Assembly (NCBI GenBank): GCA_910585895.1
Contig: CAJUHY010000063.1
Coordinates: forward strand, 1 to 14,716
DNA length: 14,716 nt
Source of the DNA: an uncultured Lachnospiraceae bacterium
GTDB lineage: Bacteria > Bacillota > Clostridia > Lachnospirales > Lachnospiraceae
Direction of reading: 5' to 3'
Shown here: in pieces, positions 6,349 through 13,656 of the stretch
Layout of the letters: the number at the start of each line of letters is the position of its first letter
Position numbering within the stretch: the stretch's first letter is position 1
Translations under genes and position numbers: made by a program
Notes under the pieces: model-generated
Told to the model about the DNA's origin: nothing
Database searches by the model: none
Seen by the model: only the letters and a program-made list of their open reading frames with translations

Positions 6349-7446
6349 ATGGAAGAAAAAACGGCGAGTGGATTACGAGAACAACAAGCCAGGCGCAAAC
6401 GCGTTAACCGAATGAAAATGACCATGGTGGCAGGGGGAGCAATCTGGATTTTAGTTTTAACTGTGTTGATTGTCGTCTTATTGATGAAAGTAATTGATTT
6501 GGAAGAAAGACTGGACAAGGAGTTGGTTTCCAAGGAGGAAATTTTACAGGAAAATAATGAAAAAAGCGCAGACTCTCCCAAAGAGAATGCTTCTGATACA
6601 ATTTTACAGGATGGTACACAGACTGAAGAACTTTCCGGCGAAGATACTGCGAATGACGAAGATGTATTAGATGACATAGATTTGTCTGACGAAACAGCTT
6701 TGTCCGATGACACAGATAAGGAAGCGGATTCCGATTCATCACTGGAGGGACAAGCTGACGGAGAAGTGCCGGAAGAGAGTGATGAGGACAGCAATTTGCT
6801 TGAGGAAGGGGAGCGGCCGAAGGTATATCTAACATTTGACGATGGTCCCAGTGAGAATACGGCTAAAATCTTAGATATTTTAAAAGAGAAGAACATTAAA
6901 GCGACCTTTTTTGTGACTGGACAGGAGGAGGAAGAGGCAAAAGCTCTCTATCAAAGAATTGTAGATGAAGGGCACACGCTTGGAATGCACTCTTTTTCTC
7001 ATAAATATGATGTAATTTATAAATCTCTCGATGCCTTTGTGGAAGATATGAATCGTCTGCAGACTTATCTGGAGGAAGTGACAGGCGTAACACCTACGAT
7101 TATGCGGTTTCCTGGCGGCAGCAGCAATCAGGTAAGCAATGTAGATATTAAGGAATTAATCCGGTACGTAAAAGAGCAGGGAATTACTTATTATGACTGG
7201 AATGTGGTTAGTGGAGATGCCACCAGCCAGGTATATACTCCAGATGAGCTGGTAGCAAACGTAATGGACGATGTGGTCAAGTACCATACGTCTGTTGTAC
7301 TGATGCATGATTCTTCTGCTAAGGCAAGTACAGTGGAAGCGCTGCAGCCCATGATAGAGCAGCTGCAGAATTTGGGAGCAGAACTGTTGCCGATTGATGA
7401 AACCACAAAACCCATACAGCATATAAAAGCAGAAGACGTAGACTGA
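6349..7446 (+). CDS. Membrane-anchored polysaccharide / peptidoglycan deacetylase (NodB domain)
   Basis: A 365-residue type II membrane protein. A basic cytoplasmic N-terminus (1-23) is followed by one membrane helix (about 24-46), then a Ser/Asp/Glu-rich linker (about 52-155), then a NodB carbohydrate esterase family 4 domain. That domain has LTFDDGPS with D164 and D165 (catalytic base and metal ligand), the zinc pair H214 and H218 in HSFSH, RFPGG with R253, DWNVVSGDA, and LMHD with H320. Such enzymes remove N-acetyl groups from GlcNAc or MurNAc of the wall or from surface glycans, outside the membrane. The acidic linker probably spans the wall matrix. SD GAGGAGG is seven bases before the ATG. 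The bactofilin gene follows after 46 bp, supporting an envelope role. The exact substrate cannot be told. Confidence 0.9.
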   Translation: MEEKTASGLREQQARRKRVNRMKMTMVAGGAIWILVLTVLIVVLLMKVIDLEERLDKELVSKEEILQENNEKSADSPKENASDTILQDGTQTEELSGEDTANDEDVLDDIDLSDETALSDDTDKEADSDSSLEGQADGEVPEESDEDSNLLEEGERPKVYLTFDDGPSENTAKILDILKEKNIKATFFVTGQEEEEAKALYQRIVDEGHTLGMHSFSHKYDVIYKSLDAFVEDMNRLQTYLEEVTGVTPTIMRFPGGSSNQVSNVDIKELIRYVKEQGITYYDWNVVSGDATSQVYTPDELVANVMDDVVKYHTSVVLMHDSSAKASTVEALQPMIEQLQNLGAELLPIDETTKPIQHIKAEDVD

Positions 7447-7492
7447 GTATGCAGTATGTTTTACATGAAAAATAATTTATGGAGGTACATGT

Positions 7493-8353
7493 ATGAGCTT
7501 TTTTAAGGATTTCAAGGAGGACTTGTCTCAGGCAGTAAATGAATTGCTTCCGGGAGAGGCGGAATTGAAAGAAGAAGCAGCGCAGATGCAGCCAGATTTG
7601 GTTGTAAATACGCTGGAAAAGGAAGTAGATGTCAAGTCTGAGCTAAAGAAAGTAGAAGGACTTTTTGAAAAGGTAGGAAAAGGGGCTCTAGAGGAAGAGC
7701 CGATGATTCTTACACCCGAAGAGCCAGCAGACTCAGCAAAGAAACTTATGGAAACGAAAGTGGAAAATGTAACAAAAGAGGAAAAAAAAGAGAGTGTAAG
7801 CGAGGCAGTTGAGCCCGCACAGAAGGAGGATACAGTTTTGAGTACAGAGAATACAGAAAATACAGTAACAATGGAGACAACAAATACTTTACCGGCAGAC
7901 GTTTCAGATGAAGTAACCGTGATTACGGAGGGCACTTCTCTCAAAGGTGATTTACAGTCTACAGGTTCTTTTGAATTAAAAGGAAAGATAGAAGGTAATG
8001 TGGCATGTAACGGCAAGATGACAGTCACAGGCGTTATTAAGGGGAATTCCAAGTCAGCAGAATTTTTTGCAGATGCGGCTAAGATTGAGGGAGAAATCTC
8101 TACCACGGGAACTGTTAAAATCGGTCTTGGTTCTGTTGTGATTGGCAATATTGCAGCAACCAGCGCAGTAATTGCAGGTGCGATAAAGGGTGATATTGAT
8201 GTCCATGGACCTGTAGTGGTAGATACGTCCGCAGTTGTGATGGGCAATATCAAGTCACGTTCCGTTCAGATTAATAACGGCGCAGTAATTGAAGGTTTCT
8301 GTTCCCAGTGTTATGCAGATGTAGATGTTGAGAGCCTGTTTGAAGCAAAGTAG
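7493..8353 (+). CDS. Bactofilin (polymer-forming cytoskeletal protein)
   Basis: A 286-residue protein. The C-terminal half (about 140-272) is a bactofilin / DUF583 right-handed beta-helix: repeating short strands with Gly turns such as GDLQSTGSFELKGKIEGNV and GAIKGDIDVHGP. Bactofilins polymerise without nucleotide into filaments that scaffold cell-wall enzymes at the inner membrane face. The N-terminal half is an unusually long, Glu/Lys/Val-rich, probably disordered region. The first 20 residues (MSFFKDFKEDLSQAVNELLP) could form an amphipathic membrane-contacting helix. A CSQC pair (C270, C273) ends the helix domain. SD GGAGG is seven bases before the ATG. It sits between the deacetylase and pyrH, 11 bp from pyrH, so it may be co-transcribed with the housekeeping operon. 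Confidence 0.9.
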   Translation: MSFFKDFKEDLSQAVNELLPGEAELKEEAAQMQPDLVVNTLEKEVDVKSELKKVEGLFEKVGKGALEEEPMILTPEEPADSAKKLMETKVENVTKEEKKESVSEAVEPAQKEDTVLSTENTENTVTMETTNTLPADVSDEVTVITEGTSLKGDLQSTGSFELKGKIEGNVACNGKMTVTGVIKGNSKSAEFFADAAKIEGEISTTGTVKIGLGSVVIGNIAATSAVIAGAIKGDIDVHGPVVVDTSAVVMGNIKSRSVQINNGAVIEGFCSQCYADVDVESLFEAK

Positions 8354-8364
8354 AAAGGCATTAT

Positions 8365-9060
8365 ATGAAGAGAATATTATTGAAGCTGAGTGGAGAGGCA
8401 TTAGCTGGTGAGAAGCACGTAGGATTTGATGAAGCTACGGTTACGGTGGTTGCCAGACAGGTAAAGCAGTTATCGGATGATGGCATTGAAGTGGGTATCG
8501 TTATCGGCGGCGGTAATTTTTGGCGGGGCAGGACAAGCGAGACGATTGACCGCACGAAAGCAGACCAGATTGGTATGCTTGCCACTGTGATGAACTGCAT
8601 CTATGTTTCTGAGATTTTCCGTTCCGTTGGCATGATGACGCAGATTCTCACACCTTTTGAGTGTGGTTCTTTTACAAAGCTTTTTTCCAAAGATCGTGCG
8701 AGTAAATATTTTGCCAAAGGGATTGTCTGTTTCTTCGCAGGAGGAACCGGTCATCCGTATTTTTCAACGGATACGGCAACGGTTTTGCGGGCTGTTGAGA
8801 TTCAGGCAGACGGAATTCTGCTGGCAAAAGCCATTGACGGTGTTTATGACAAAGATCCTAAGACAAATCCGGAGGCAGTGAAGTATGATGAAGTGCCTAT
8901 TCAGGAAGTCATTGATAAGAAACTTGCAGTAGTAGATTTGACAGCTTCTATCATGTGTATGGAAAATAAAATGCCGATGTACGTGTTTGGCCTGAATGAA
9001 GAGAACAGCATTGTAAATGCGATAAGCGGTAAGTTTTCAGGAACAAAGATAACAGTTTGA
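8365..9060 (+). CDS. pyrH: UMP kinase
   Basis: A 231-residue amino acid kinase-fold enzyme that phosphorylates UMP to UDP with ATP in the cytosol, feeding nucleotide and wall precursor (UDP-sugar) synthesis. Family motifs: KLSGEALAG (7-15) for phosphate binding, GGGNFWRG (48-55), FFAGGTGHPYFSTDTA (123-138), the ATP-site KAIDGVYDKDP (155-165), and the late DLTAS and MYVFG segments. Length is typical of the bacterial hexameric enzyme. The SD is modest (AAAGG, six bases before the ATG), and the start lies 11 bp after the bactofilin stop. frr follows after 23 bp, the usual partner. rpsB and tsf, which often precede pyrH, are absent. Confidence 0.96.
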   Translation: MKRILLKLSGEALAGEKHVGFDEATVTVVARQVKQLSDDGIEVGIVIGGGNFWRGRTSETIDRTKADQIGMLATVMNCIYVSEIFRSVGMMTQILTPFECGSFTKLFSKDRASKYFAKGIVCFFAGGTGHPYFSTDTATVLRAVEIQADGILLAKAIDGVYDKDPKTNPEAVKYDEVPIQEVIDKKLAVVDLTASIMCMENKMPMYVFGLNEENSIVNAISGKFSGTKITV

Positions 9061-9083
9061 TTTGACCTGAGGAGGATTAAGAT

Positions 9084-9638
9084 ATGGATGAGAGATTACA
9101 GCAATATGATAATAAAATGCAGAAATCATATGATAATCTGCAGGAAGAATTTGGTTCAATCCGTGCAGGACGTGCCAATCCTCATGTATTGGATAAATTA
9201 AGGATAGATTATTATGGTACGCCTACAGCGCTCCAGCAGGTGGCAAATGTTTCCGTCCCAGAGCCGCGTATGCTTTTAATCCAGCCTTGGGAGCCGAATA
9301 TGGTCCGCGAGATTGAAAAGGCAATCCTGACATCAGATTTGGGGATCAATCCTACCAATGATGGAAAGGTGATTCGTCTGACATTTCCGGAACTGACGGA
9401 GGAGCGCAGAAAAGATTTGGCGAAGGATGCAAAGAAAAAAGGCGAGAATGCTAAGGTAGCAATTCGTAATATTCGCAGGGATGCCAATGATTCCCTGAAG
9501 AAAATGTCTAAATCCAGCGATGTTTCTGAGGATGAGATGAAACAGCTGGAGGATGAAGTGCAGAAGCTTACAGACAAGTATATCGCCAAAGTGGATAAGG
9601 CAGTGGAAGAGAAAACAAAGGAAATTCTTACGGTGTAG
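9084..9638 (+). CDS. frr: Ribosome recycling factor
   Basis: A 184-residue protein, close to the usual 185. Motifs include the early SIRAGRANPHVLD in helix 1, the YYGTPTALQQVANVSVPEPRML hinge and beta region, and a C-terminal helix ending KEILTV. With EF-G it splits post-termination ribosomes. SD GAGGAGG (9069-9075) is eight bases before the ATG. The stop codon TAG (9636-9638) is also the first triplet of the 85-bp repeat array that follows. Confidence 0.96.
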   Translation: MDERLQQYDNKMQKSYDNLQEEFGSIRAGRANPHVLDKLRIDYYGTPTALQQVANVSVPEPRMLLIQPWEPNMVREIEKAILTSDLGINPTNDGKVIRLTFPELTEERRKDLAKDAKKKGENAKVAIRNIRRDANDSLKKMSKSSDVSEDEMKQLEDEVQKLTDKYIAKVDKAVEEKTKEILTV

Positions 9639-9849
9639 GAGAAGGGCAAATGCGAAGCATTTCTGGAATGCCCTTCGACGAATTGGCAGGTGTCGCAGGG
9701 CGACGCGTGCCGTTACCGAATAGGAGAAGGGCAAATGCGAAGCATTTCTGGAATGCCCTTCGACGAATTGGCAGGTGTCGCAGGGCGACGCGTGCCGTTA
9801 CCGAATAGGAGAAGGGCAAATGCGAAGCATTTCTGGAATGCCCTTCGAC
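9636..9849 (+). repeat. 85-bp tandem repeat, 2.5 copies, two hairpins per unit
   Basis: Units at 9636-9720 and 9721-9805 are identical over all 85 bases. A third, truncated copy matches for 44 bases (9806-9849). Hairpin A in each unit pairs GAAGGGCA with TGCCCTTC (9641-9648 with 9669-9676 in copy 1) and contains an inner AAATGC / GCATTT hairpin. Hairpin B is a 12-position GC-rich stem (9685-9696 with 9700-9711) with loop AGG, one mismatch and one wobble. The third copy keeps only hairpin A. There is no T tract, so simple intrinsic termination is unlikely. The unit length is not a multiple of three, and frames through it look like chance. It resembles REP / BIME-type intergenic palindromic elements. 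The array and folds are seen; its class is inference. Confidence 0.93.
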
Positions 9850-9868
9850 AAACTGAAACATTGTGCGT

Positions 9869-9899
9869 AAAAGTGCCAGGCTTGTTCCTGGCTACTTTT
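9869..9899 (+). terminator. Stem-loop with terminal T run just before uppS
   Basis: AAAAGTGCCAGG (9869-9880) pairs with CCTGGCTACTTTT (9887-9899) around a six-base loop, with one bulge and one wobble. The stem ends in TTTT and then GATT. It lies five bases before the uppS SD (AGGAGG, 9904-9909). It could be a partial terminator or attenuator, or an mRNA-processing structure inside the operon. Confidence 0.5.
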
Positions 9900-9914
9900 G
9901 ATTAGGAGGAAATC

Positions 9915-10622
9915 ATGAGAATTCCGCAACATGTGGCAATTATTTTAGATGGAAACGGCAGATGGGCAAAACAGCGTGGGATGCCAAGAAATTTTGGACA
10001 TACTCAGGGAGCAAAGAATGTGGAAATTATCTGTCGGGAGGCGTGGAATCTGGGCATCAAATATCTGACGGTATATGCGTTTTCAACCGAAAACTGGTCG
10101 CGTCCGAAGGAGGAAGTCGGCGCATTGATGAAGCTTCTGCGCAATTATATGAAAAATTGCATTAAGACAGCGGAGAAAAATCATATGCGTGTGCGTGTGA
10201 TTGGAGATACGTCCAAACTAGATGAAGATATTCAGGAGAGCATATATAGGCTGGAAGAATCTTCCAAAGATCAGGACGGTCTTAATTTTCAGATTGCTAT
10301 CAATTACGGCAGTCGGGATGAAATGCTCCGCGGTATGAAGAAAATGCTTACAGACTACAGGGAAGGGCAGTTTGAACTGTCGGAACTGGACGAAGAGAAG
10401 TTTGAGAGTTATCTGGATACCTGTGAGATTCCGGCGCCTGACTTGCTTATCCGCACAAGCGGGGAACTTAGGCTGTCCAATTATCTATTATGGCAGCTTG
10501 CCTACAGTGAACTCTACTTTACAGATGTTCCCTGGCCGGATTTCACAAAAGAGGAATTGGTAAAAGCTATTGAGGACTATAATAAAAGAGATAGGCGTTA
10601 TGGCGGAGTAAAGGAGGAGTAA
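9915..10622 (+). CDS. uppS: Isoprenyl transferase (undecaprenyl diphosphate synthase)
   Basis: A 235-residue cis-prenyltransferase that adds isopentenyl diphosphate units to farnesyl diphosphate, making the C55 lipid carrier for peptidoglycan. Motifs: LDGNGRWA with catalytic D12, FSTENW (56-61), INYGSRDE, and the substrate-binding DLLIRTSGELRLSN and LLWQLAYSELYF near the C-terminus, then WPDF. Length is within the bacterial range. SD AGGAGG is five bases before the ATG. cdsA starts two bases after the stop, so the two are probably translationally coupled. dxr and ispG downstream make the isoprenoid precursors it uses. Confidence 0.96.
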   Translation: MRIPQHVAIILDGNGRWAKQRGMPRNFGHTQGAKNVEIICREAWNLGIKYLTVYAFSTENWSRPKEEVGALMKLLRNYMKNCIKTAEKNHMRVRVIGDTSKLDEDIQESIYRLEESSKDQDGLNFQIAINYGSRDEMLRGMKKMLTDYREGQFELSELDEEKFESYLDTCEIPAPDLLIRTSGELRLSNYLLWQLAYSELYFTDVPWPDFTKEELVKAIEDYNKRDRRYGGVKEE

Positions 10623-10624
10623 GA

Positions 10625-11425
10625 TTGTTCCGAACACGATTACTGAGCGGTATTGTATTGGTAATAATCGCACTGGCGTTGATTATATTGGGTGGGAACG
10701 TTTTGCTGGCGGGACTTTTTGCTGTATCCATGATTGGTATGTTTGAATTGTACCGTGTCTTTCATATTGAGAAATCCTTGCTGGGAGCAACAGGCTATCT
10801 GGCAGCAGCAATTTATTATCTGAATCTCATTTTCCCATTTATTCCGGATGTGGAAGTCTTTGTACTGGGTTTTTTAATACTGGTGATGGCAGTCTATGTA
10901 CTGAGATTCCCGGTTTACAAGGCGGACCAGGTATTTGCTGCGTTTGCGGGTATGTTTTATGTAGCTGTTATGTTATCCTGCATTTACCAAACAAGGATGA
11001 TGGCGGGAGGCGCGTACATTGTCTGGCTTATTTTTCTGTGTTCCTGGGGCAGCGATACTTGCGCCTACTGTGTCGGTGTTTTGATTGGCAAGCATAAGAT
11101 GGCTCCGCGTTTAAGCCCTAAGAAGTCTGTTGAGGGAGCGGTAGGAGGAGTTTTAGGCGCCGCGCTTTTAACTATACTGTATGCATGGATTTTTCAGGAG
11201 CAGATGAAGCTGAATATCAATTATATGTTTATGCTCGCTGGAATCAGTGCAATTGGCGCAGGAATTTCCATGATTGGCGATTTGGCAGCATCTGCCATAA
11301 AGCGAAATTATGACATTAAGGATTATGGAAAGCTGATTCCTGGACATGGGGGTATTCTGGACAGGTTTGACAGTGTTATCTTTACTGCTCCCTGCATTTA
11401 TTTTCTGGTAAAATATTTAATGTAG
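10625..11425 (+). CDS. cdsA: Phosphatidate cytidylyltransferase (CDP-diacylglycerol synthase)
   Basis: A 266-residue polytopic membrane protein with about seven hydrophobic helices. The CdsA signature lies near residues 215-250: SMIGDLAASAIKR, then IKDYGKLIPGHGGILDRFDS. This holds the metal- and CTP-binding acidic residues and the family's DRxDS end. It converts phosphatidic acid and CTP into CDP-diacylglycerol, the branch point for phospholipids. The start is TTG at 10625, supported by AAGGAGG (10611-10617) seven bases upstream inside the uppS end; no nearby ATG fits. Confidence 0.94.
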   Translation: MFRTRLLSGIVLVIIALALIILGGNVLLAGLFAVSMIGMFELYRVFHIEKSLLGATGYLAAAIYYLNLIFPFIPDVEVFVLGFLILVMAVYVLRFPVYKADQVFAAFAGMFYVAVMLSCIYQTRMMAGGAYIVWLIFLCSWGSDTCAYCVGVLIGKHKMAPRLSPKKSVEGAVGGVLGAALLTILYAWIFQEQMKLNINYMFMLAGISAIGAGISMIGDLAASAIKRNYDIKDYGKLIPGHGGILDRFDSVIFTAPCIYFLVKYLM

Positions 11426-11465
11426 CAGTAAAAGATATGTGCAACAACATTATGAGGAGAAACAG

Positions 11466-12608
11466 ATGAAGAAAATTGCATTATTGGGTTCTACTGGTTC
11501 CATCGGTACTCAGACCCTGGAAATTGCCCGCGAACATCAAGATATAGAAGTAGTGGCGTTGGCTGCCGGAAGAAATGTATCGCTTCTTGAGGAGCAGATT
11601 CGGGAATTTAAGCCCCGGCTGGCTGTTCTCTGGGAAGATAAAGATGCTCTTGACCTGAAAGAACGGGTAAAGGACCTTCCAGTAACCGTGTTGTCTGGTA
11701 TGGAAGGGCTTCTGGAAATAGCTGTGATGCCTGAATCAGAGATACTGGTGACCGCAATAGTAGGTATGCTTGGCATTCGCCCAACGATTGCGGCAATAGA
11801 GGCAGGAAAGACAATTGCACTGGCAAATAAAGAGACGCTGGTAACAGCCGGACATATCATTATGAAGCTTGCCAAAGAACATCATGTGCCGATACTGCCG
11901 GTAGATAGTGAGCACAGCGCGATTTTTCAGTCATTACATGGAGAACAGGGAAATAAAATCCGTAAAATACTCCTGACTGCTTCTGGCGGTCCGTTTCGTG
12001 GAAAGAAAAGAGAGGAACTTGTAGATATCTGTGTAGAGGATGCACTTAACCATCCCAATTGGTCGATGGGAAAGAAGATTACCATAGATTCCGCTACTAT
12101 GGTCAACAAAGGATTGGAAGTGATGGAGGCGAGATGGCTTTTTGATGTAAGTCTAAAGCAGATTCAGGTGGTGGTGCATCCACAGAGTGTCATCCATTCA
12201 ATGGTCGAATACGAGGATGGGGCAGTCATTGCACAGCTGGGTACACCGGATATGCGGCTTCCCATTCAATATGCTTTATATTATCCCAGACGGCGCAGCC
12301 TGTCAGGGAAACGGCTGGATTTCTTTCAGCTTGCCAGCCTGACCTTTGAGGAGCCGGATTTCGACACGTTTGCAGGGCTTGGGCTTGCGTTTAAAGCAAT
12401 GGAACAGGGCGGCAACATTCCTACAGCTTACAATGCAGCAAATGAAAAAGCAGTGTCCTTATTTTTAAATGGGAAGATTCCGTTTTTGCAGATACCAGAG
12501 ATGATTCAGGCATGTATGGAGCATTGTGCGTACGTAAGTGAGCCTGATGTAGATAAGATTCTGGAGACAGAAGCTGAAGTTTATGCCTTTATAGAAAGCA
12601 GGTGGTAA
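11466..12608 (+). CDS. dxr: 1-deoxy-D-xylulose-5-phosphate reductoisomerase
   Basis: A 380-residue enzyme that makes 2-C-methyl-D-erythritol 4-phosphate from DXP with NADPH, the committed MEP-pathway step. Seen in order: NADPH loop GSTGSIG (8-14), ALANKETL (around N121), metal ligands D147 and E149 in DSEHS, LTASGGPFRG, HPNWSMGKKITIDSAT, E218 in NKGLEVMEA, then HPQSVIHS and TPDMRLPIQYAL. ATG 11466 is preferred because GAGGAG (11454-11459) is six bases upstream and the protein then begins at the Rossmann strand. An in-frame GTG at 11439 would add nine poorly fitting residues. rseP starts two bases after the stop. Confidence 0.95.
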   Translation: MKKIALLGSTGSIGTQTLEIAREHQDIEVVALAAGRNVSLLEEQIREFKPRLAVLWEDKDALDLKERVKDLPVTVLSGMEGLLEIAVMPESEILVTAIVGMLGIRPTIAAIEAGKTIALANKETLVTAGHIIMKLAKEHHVPILPVDSEHSAIFQSLHGEQGNKIRKILLTASGGPFRGKKREELVDICVEDALNHPNWSMGKKITIDSATMVNKGLEVMEARWLFDVSLKQIQVVVHPQSVIHSMVEYEDGAVIAQLGTPDMRLPIQYALYYPRRRSLSGKRLDFFQLASLTFEEPDFDTFAGLGLAFKAMEQGGNIPTAYNAANEKAVSLFLNGKIPFLQIPEMIQACMEHCAYVSEPDVDKILETEAEVYAFIESRW

Positions 12609-12610
12609 GA

Positions 12611-13645
12611 TTGAATATTGTAATTGCACTTATTATTTTCAGCATTATAATTTTATTTCATGAGTTGGGACATTTTCTCCTTGCCAAGGCAAATGGGATT
12701 AAAGTTAATGAATTTTCCCTGGGACTTGGCCCTACACTGGTGGGATTCACTAAGGGAGAGACGAAATATTCCCTAAAGCTTCTGCCTTTTGGCGGTGCCT
12801 GTATGATGGAGGGAGAAGACGGCGAGAGTACGGATGAAAGGTCCTTTAACAGTAAATCGGTATGGGCGCGCATCAGCGTGGTATTTGCAGGTCCTTTGTT
12901 TAACTTTATCATGGCGTGGGTATTTGCCTTGATTGTCATGGCATGTGTAGGATTTGACCGGCCTATCCTGACCAGCGTGAGGGAGGGATTTCCGGCAGCG
13001 GAGGCAGGTCTGCAGGAGGGGGATGAGATTATCTCCATGAATGGTTTGCGGACACATTTTTTCCGTGAAATCAGCCAGTTTTCTATATTCCATGCTGGAG
13101 AAGATGTAAAAATAGTGTATAAACGTGATGGTGAACGTTACGAAACAGTATTGTCACCCAAACTGGACGAGGCGAGCGGCAGGCAACTGTTTGGTATGAA
13201 TGGCAAAGCTATGCGGGAACGAGGAACTGCCCTAGAGACAGTTGCCAACAGCTTTTATGAGATTCGCTACCAGATATGCACGACCATCGAGAGTCTGAGA
13301 ATGCTGATTACCGGAAAAGTCGGACTGAAAGATTTGTCGGGACCTGTGGGAATTGTAAAAGTTATGGGAGAAACATATGACAACAACGAGTCAGCAGGCG
13401 GAACAGGCCTTGCCCTCTTAAGTATGATAAATTTTTCGATTTTTTTGTCGGCAAACTTAGGAATTATGAATCTTTTGCCCATTCCGGCGCTGGACGGCGG
13501 ACGGCTGGTGTTTTTGATTATTGAAGCTATCCGCAGGAAGAAGATTTCCCCGGAAAAAGAGGGAATGGTGCATTTTGTTGGATTGGTGGCATTGATGGCG
13601 TTGATGGTCTTTGTCATGTTCAATGATATCCGCAACATTTTTTAG
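12611..13645 (+). CDS. rseP: RIP metalloprotease (site-2 protease family)
   Basis: A 344-residue intramembrane zinc protease that cuts membrane helices such as those of anti-sigma factors or leftover signal peptides. The zinc motif HELGH (H17, E18, H21) lies in the first membrane helix. A second helix carries FAGPLFNF near 93-99. A PDZ domain spans about 116-185, and the third ligand is in NLLPIPALDGGRL (D295). A further C-terminal helix follows, for about four in all. I choose TTG 12611, which follows AGGTGG (12600-12605) and starts MNIVIALIIF like homologues. The GTG at 12602 overlaps dxr and would itself consume that SD. Its substrate cannot be read from this window. Confidence 0.93.
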   Translation: MNIVIALIIFSIIILFHELGHFLLAKANGIKVNEFSLGLGPTLVGFTKGETKYSLKLLPFGGACMMEGEDGESTDERSFNSKSVWARISVVFAGPLFNFIMAWVFALIVMACVGFDRPILTSVREGFPAAEAGLQEGDEIISMNGLRTHFFREISQFSIFHAGEDVKIVYKRDGERYETVLSPKLDEASGRQLFGMNGKAMRERGTALETVANSFYEIRYQICTTIESLRMLITGKVGLKDLSGPVGIVKVMGETYDNNESAGGTGLALLSMINFSIFLSANLGIMNLLPIPALDGGRLVFLIIEAIRRKKISPEKEGMVHFVGLVALMALMVFVMFNDIRNIF

Positions 13646-13656
13646 AGGAAATTGAT

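Noticed and set aside
6249..8253. Long antisense frames (6249-6896 and 7528-8253, minus strand) opposite the deacetylase and bactofilin
   Set aside because: Ser/Thr/Val-rich translations are shadows of acidic, Glu/Lys-rich sense codons; no SD or domain is seen.
9636..9849. CRISPR array
   Set aside because: Whole 85-bp units are identical with no unique spacers, the unit is too long, and no cas gene is present.
9650..9905. Short Arg-rich reading frames running through the 85-bp repeats
   Set aside because: The unit is not a multiple of three, all frames drift between copies, and the sequence is explained by hairpins; no known domain.
11439..11465. GTG 11439 as dxr start
   Set aside because: No SD there; GAGGAG directly serves ATG 11466 and the protein then begins at the NADPH-binding strand.
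12602..12610. GTG 12602 as rseP start
   Set aside because: It overlaps the dxr end and the likely SD AGGTGG; TTG 12611 fits the spacing and homologue N-termini.
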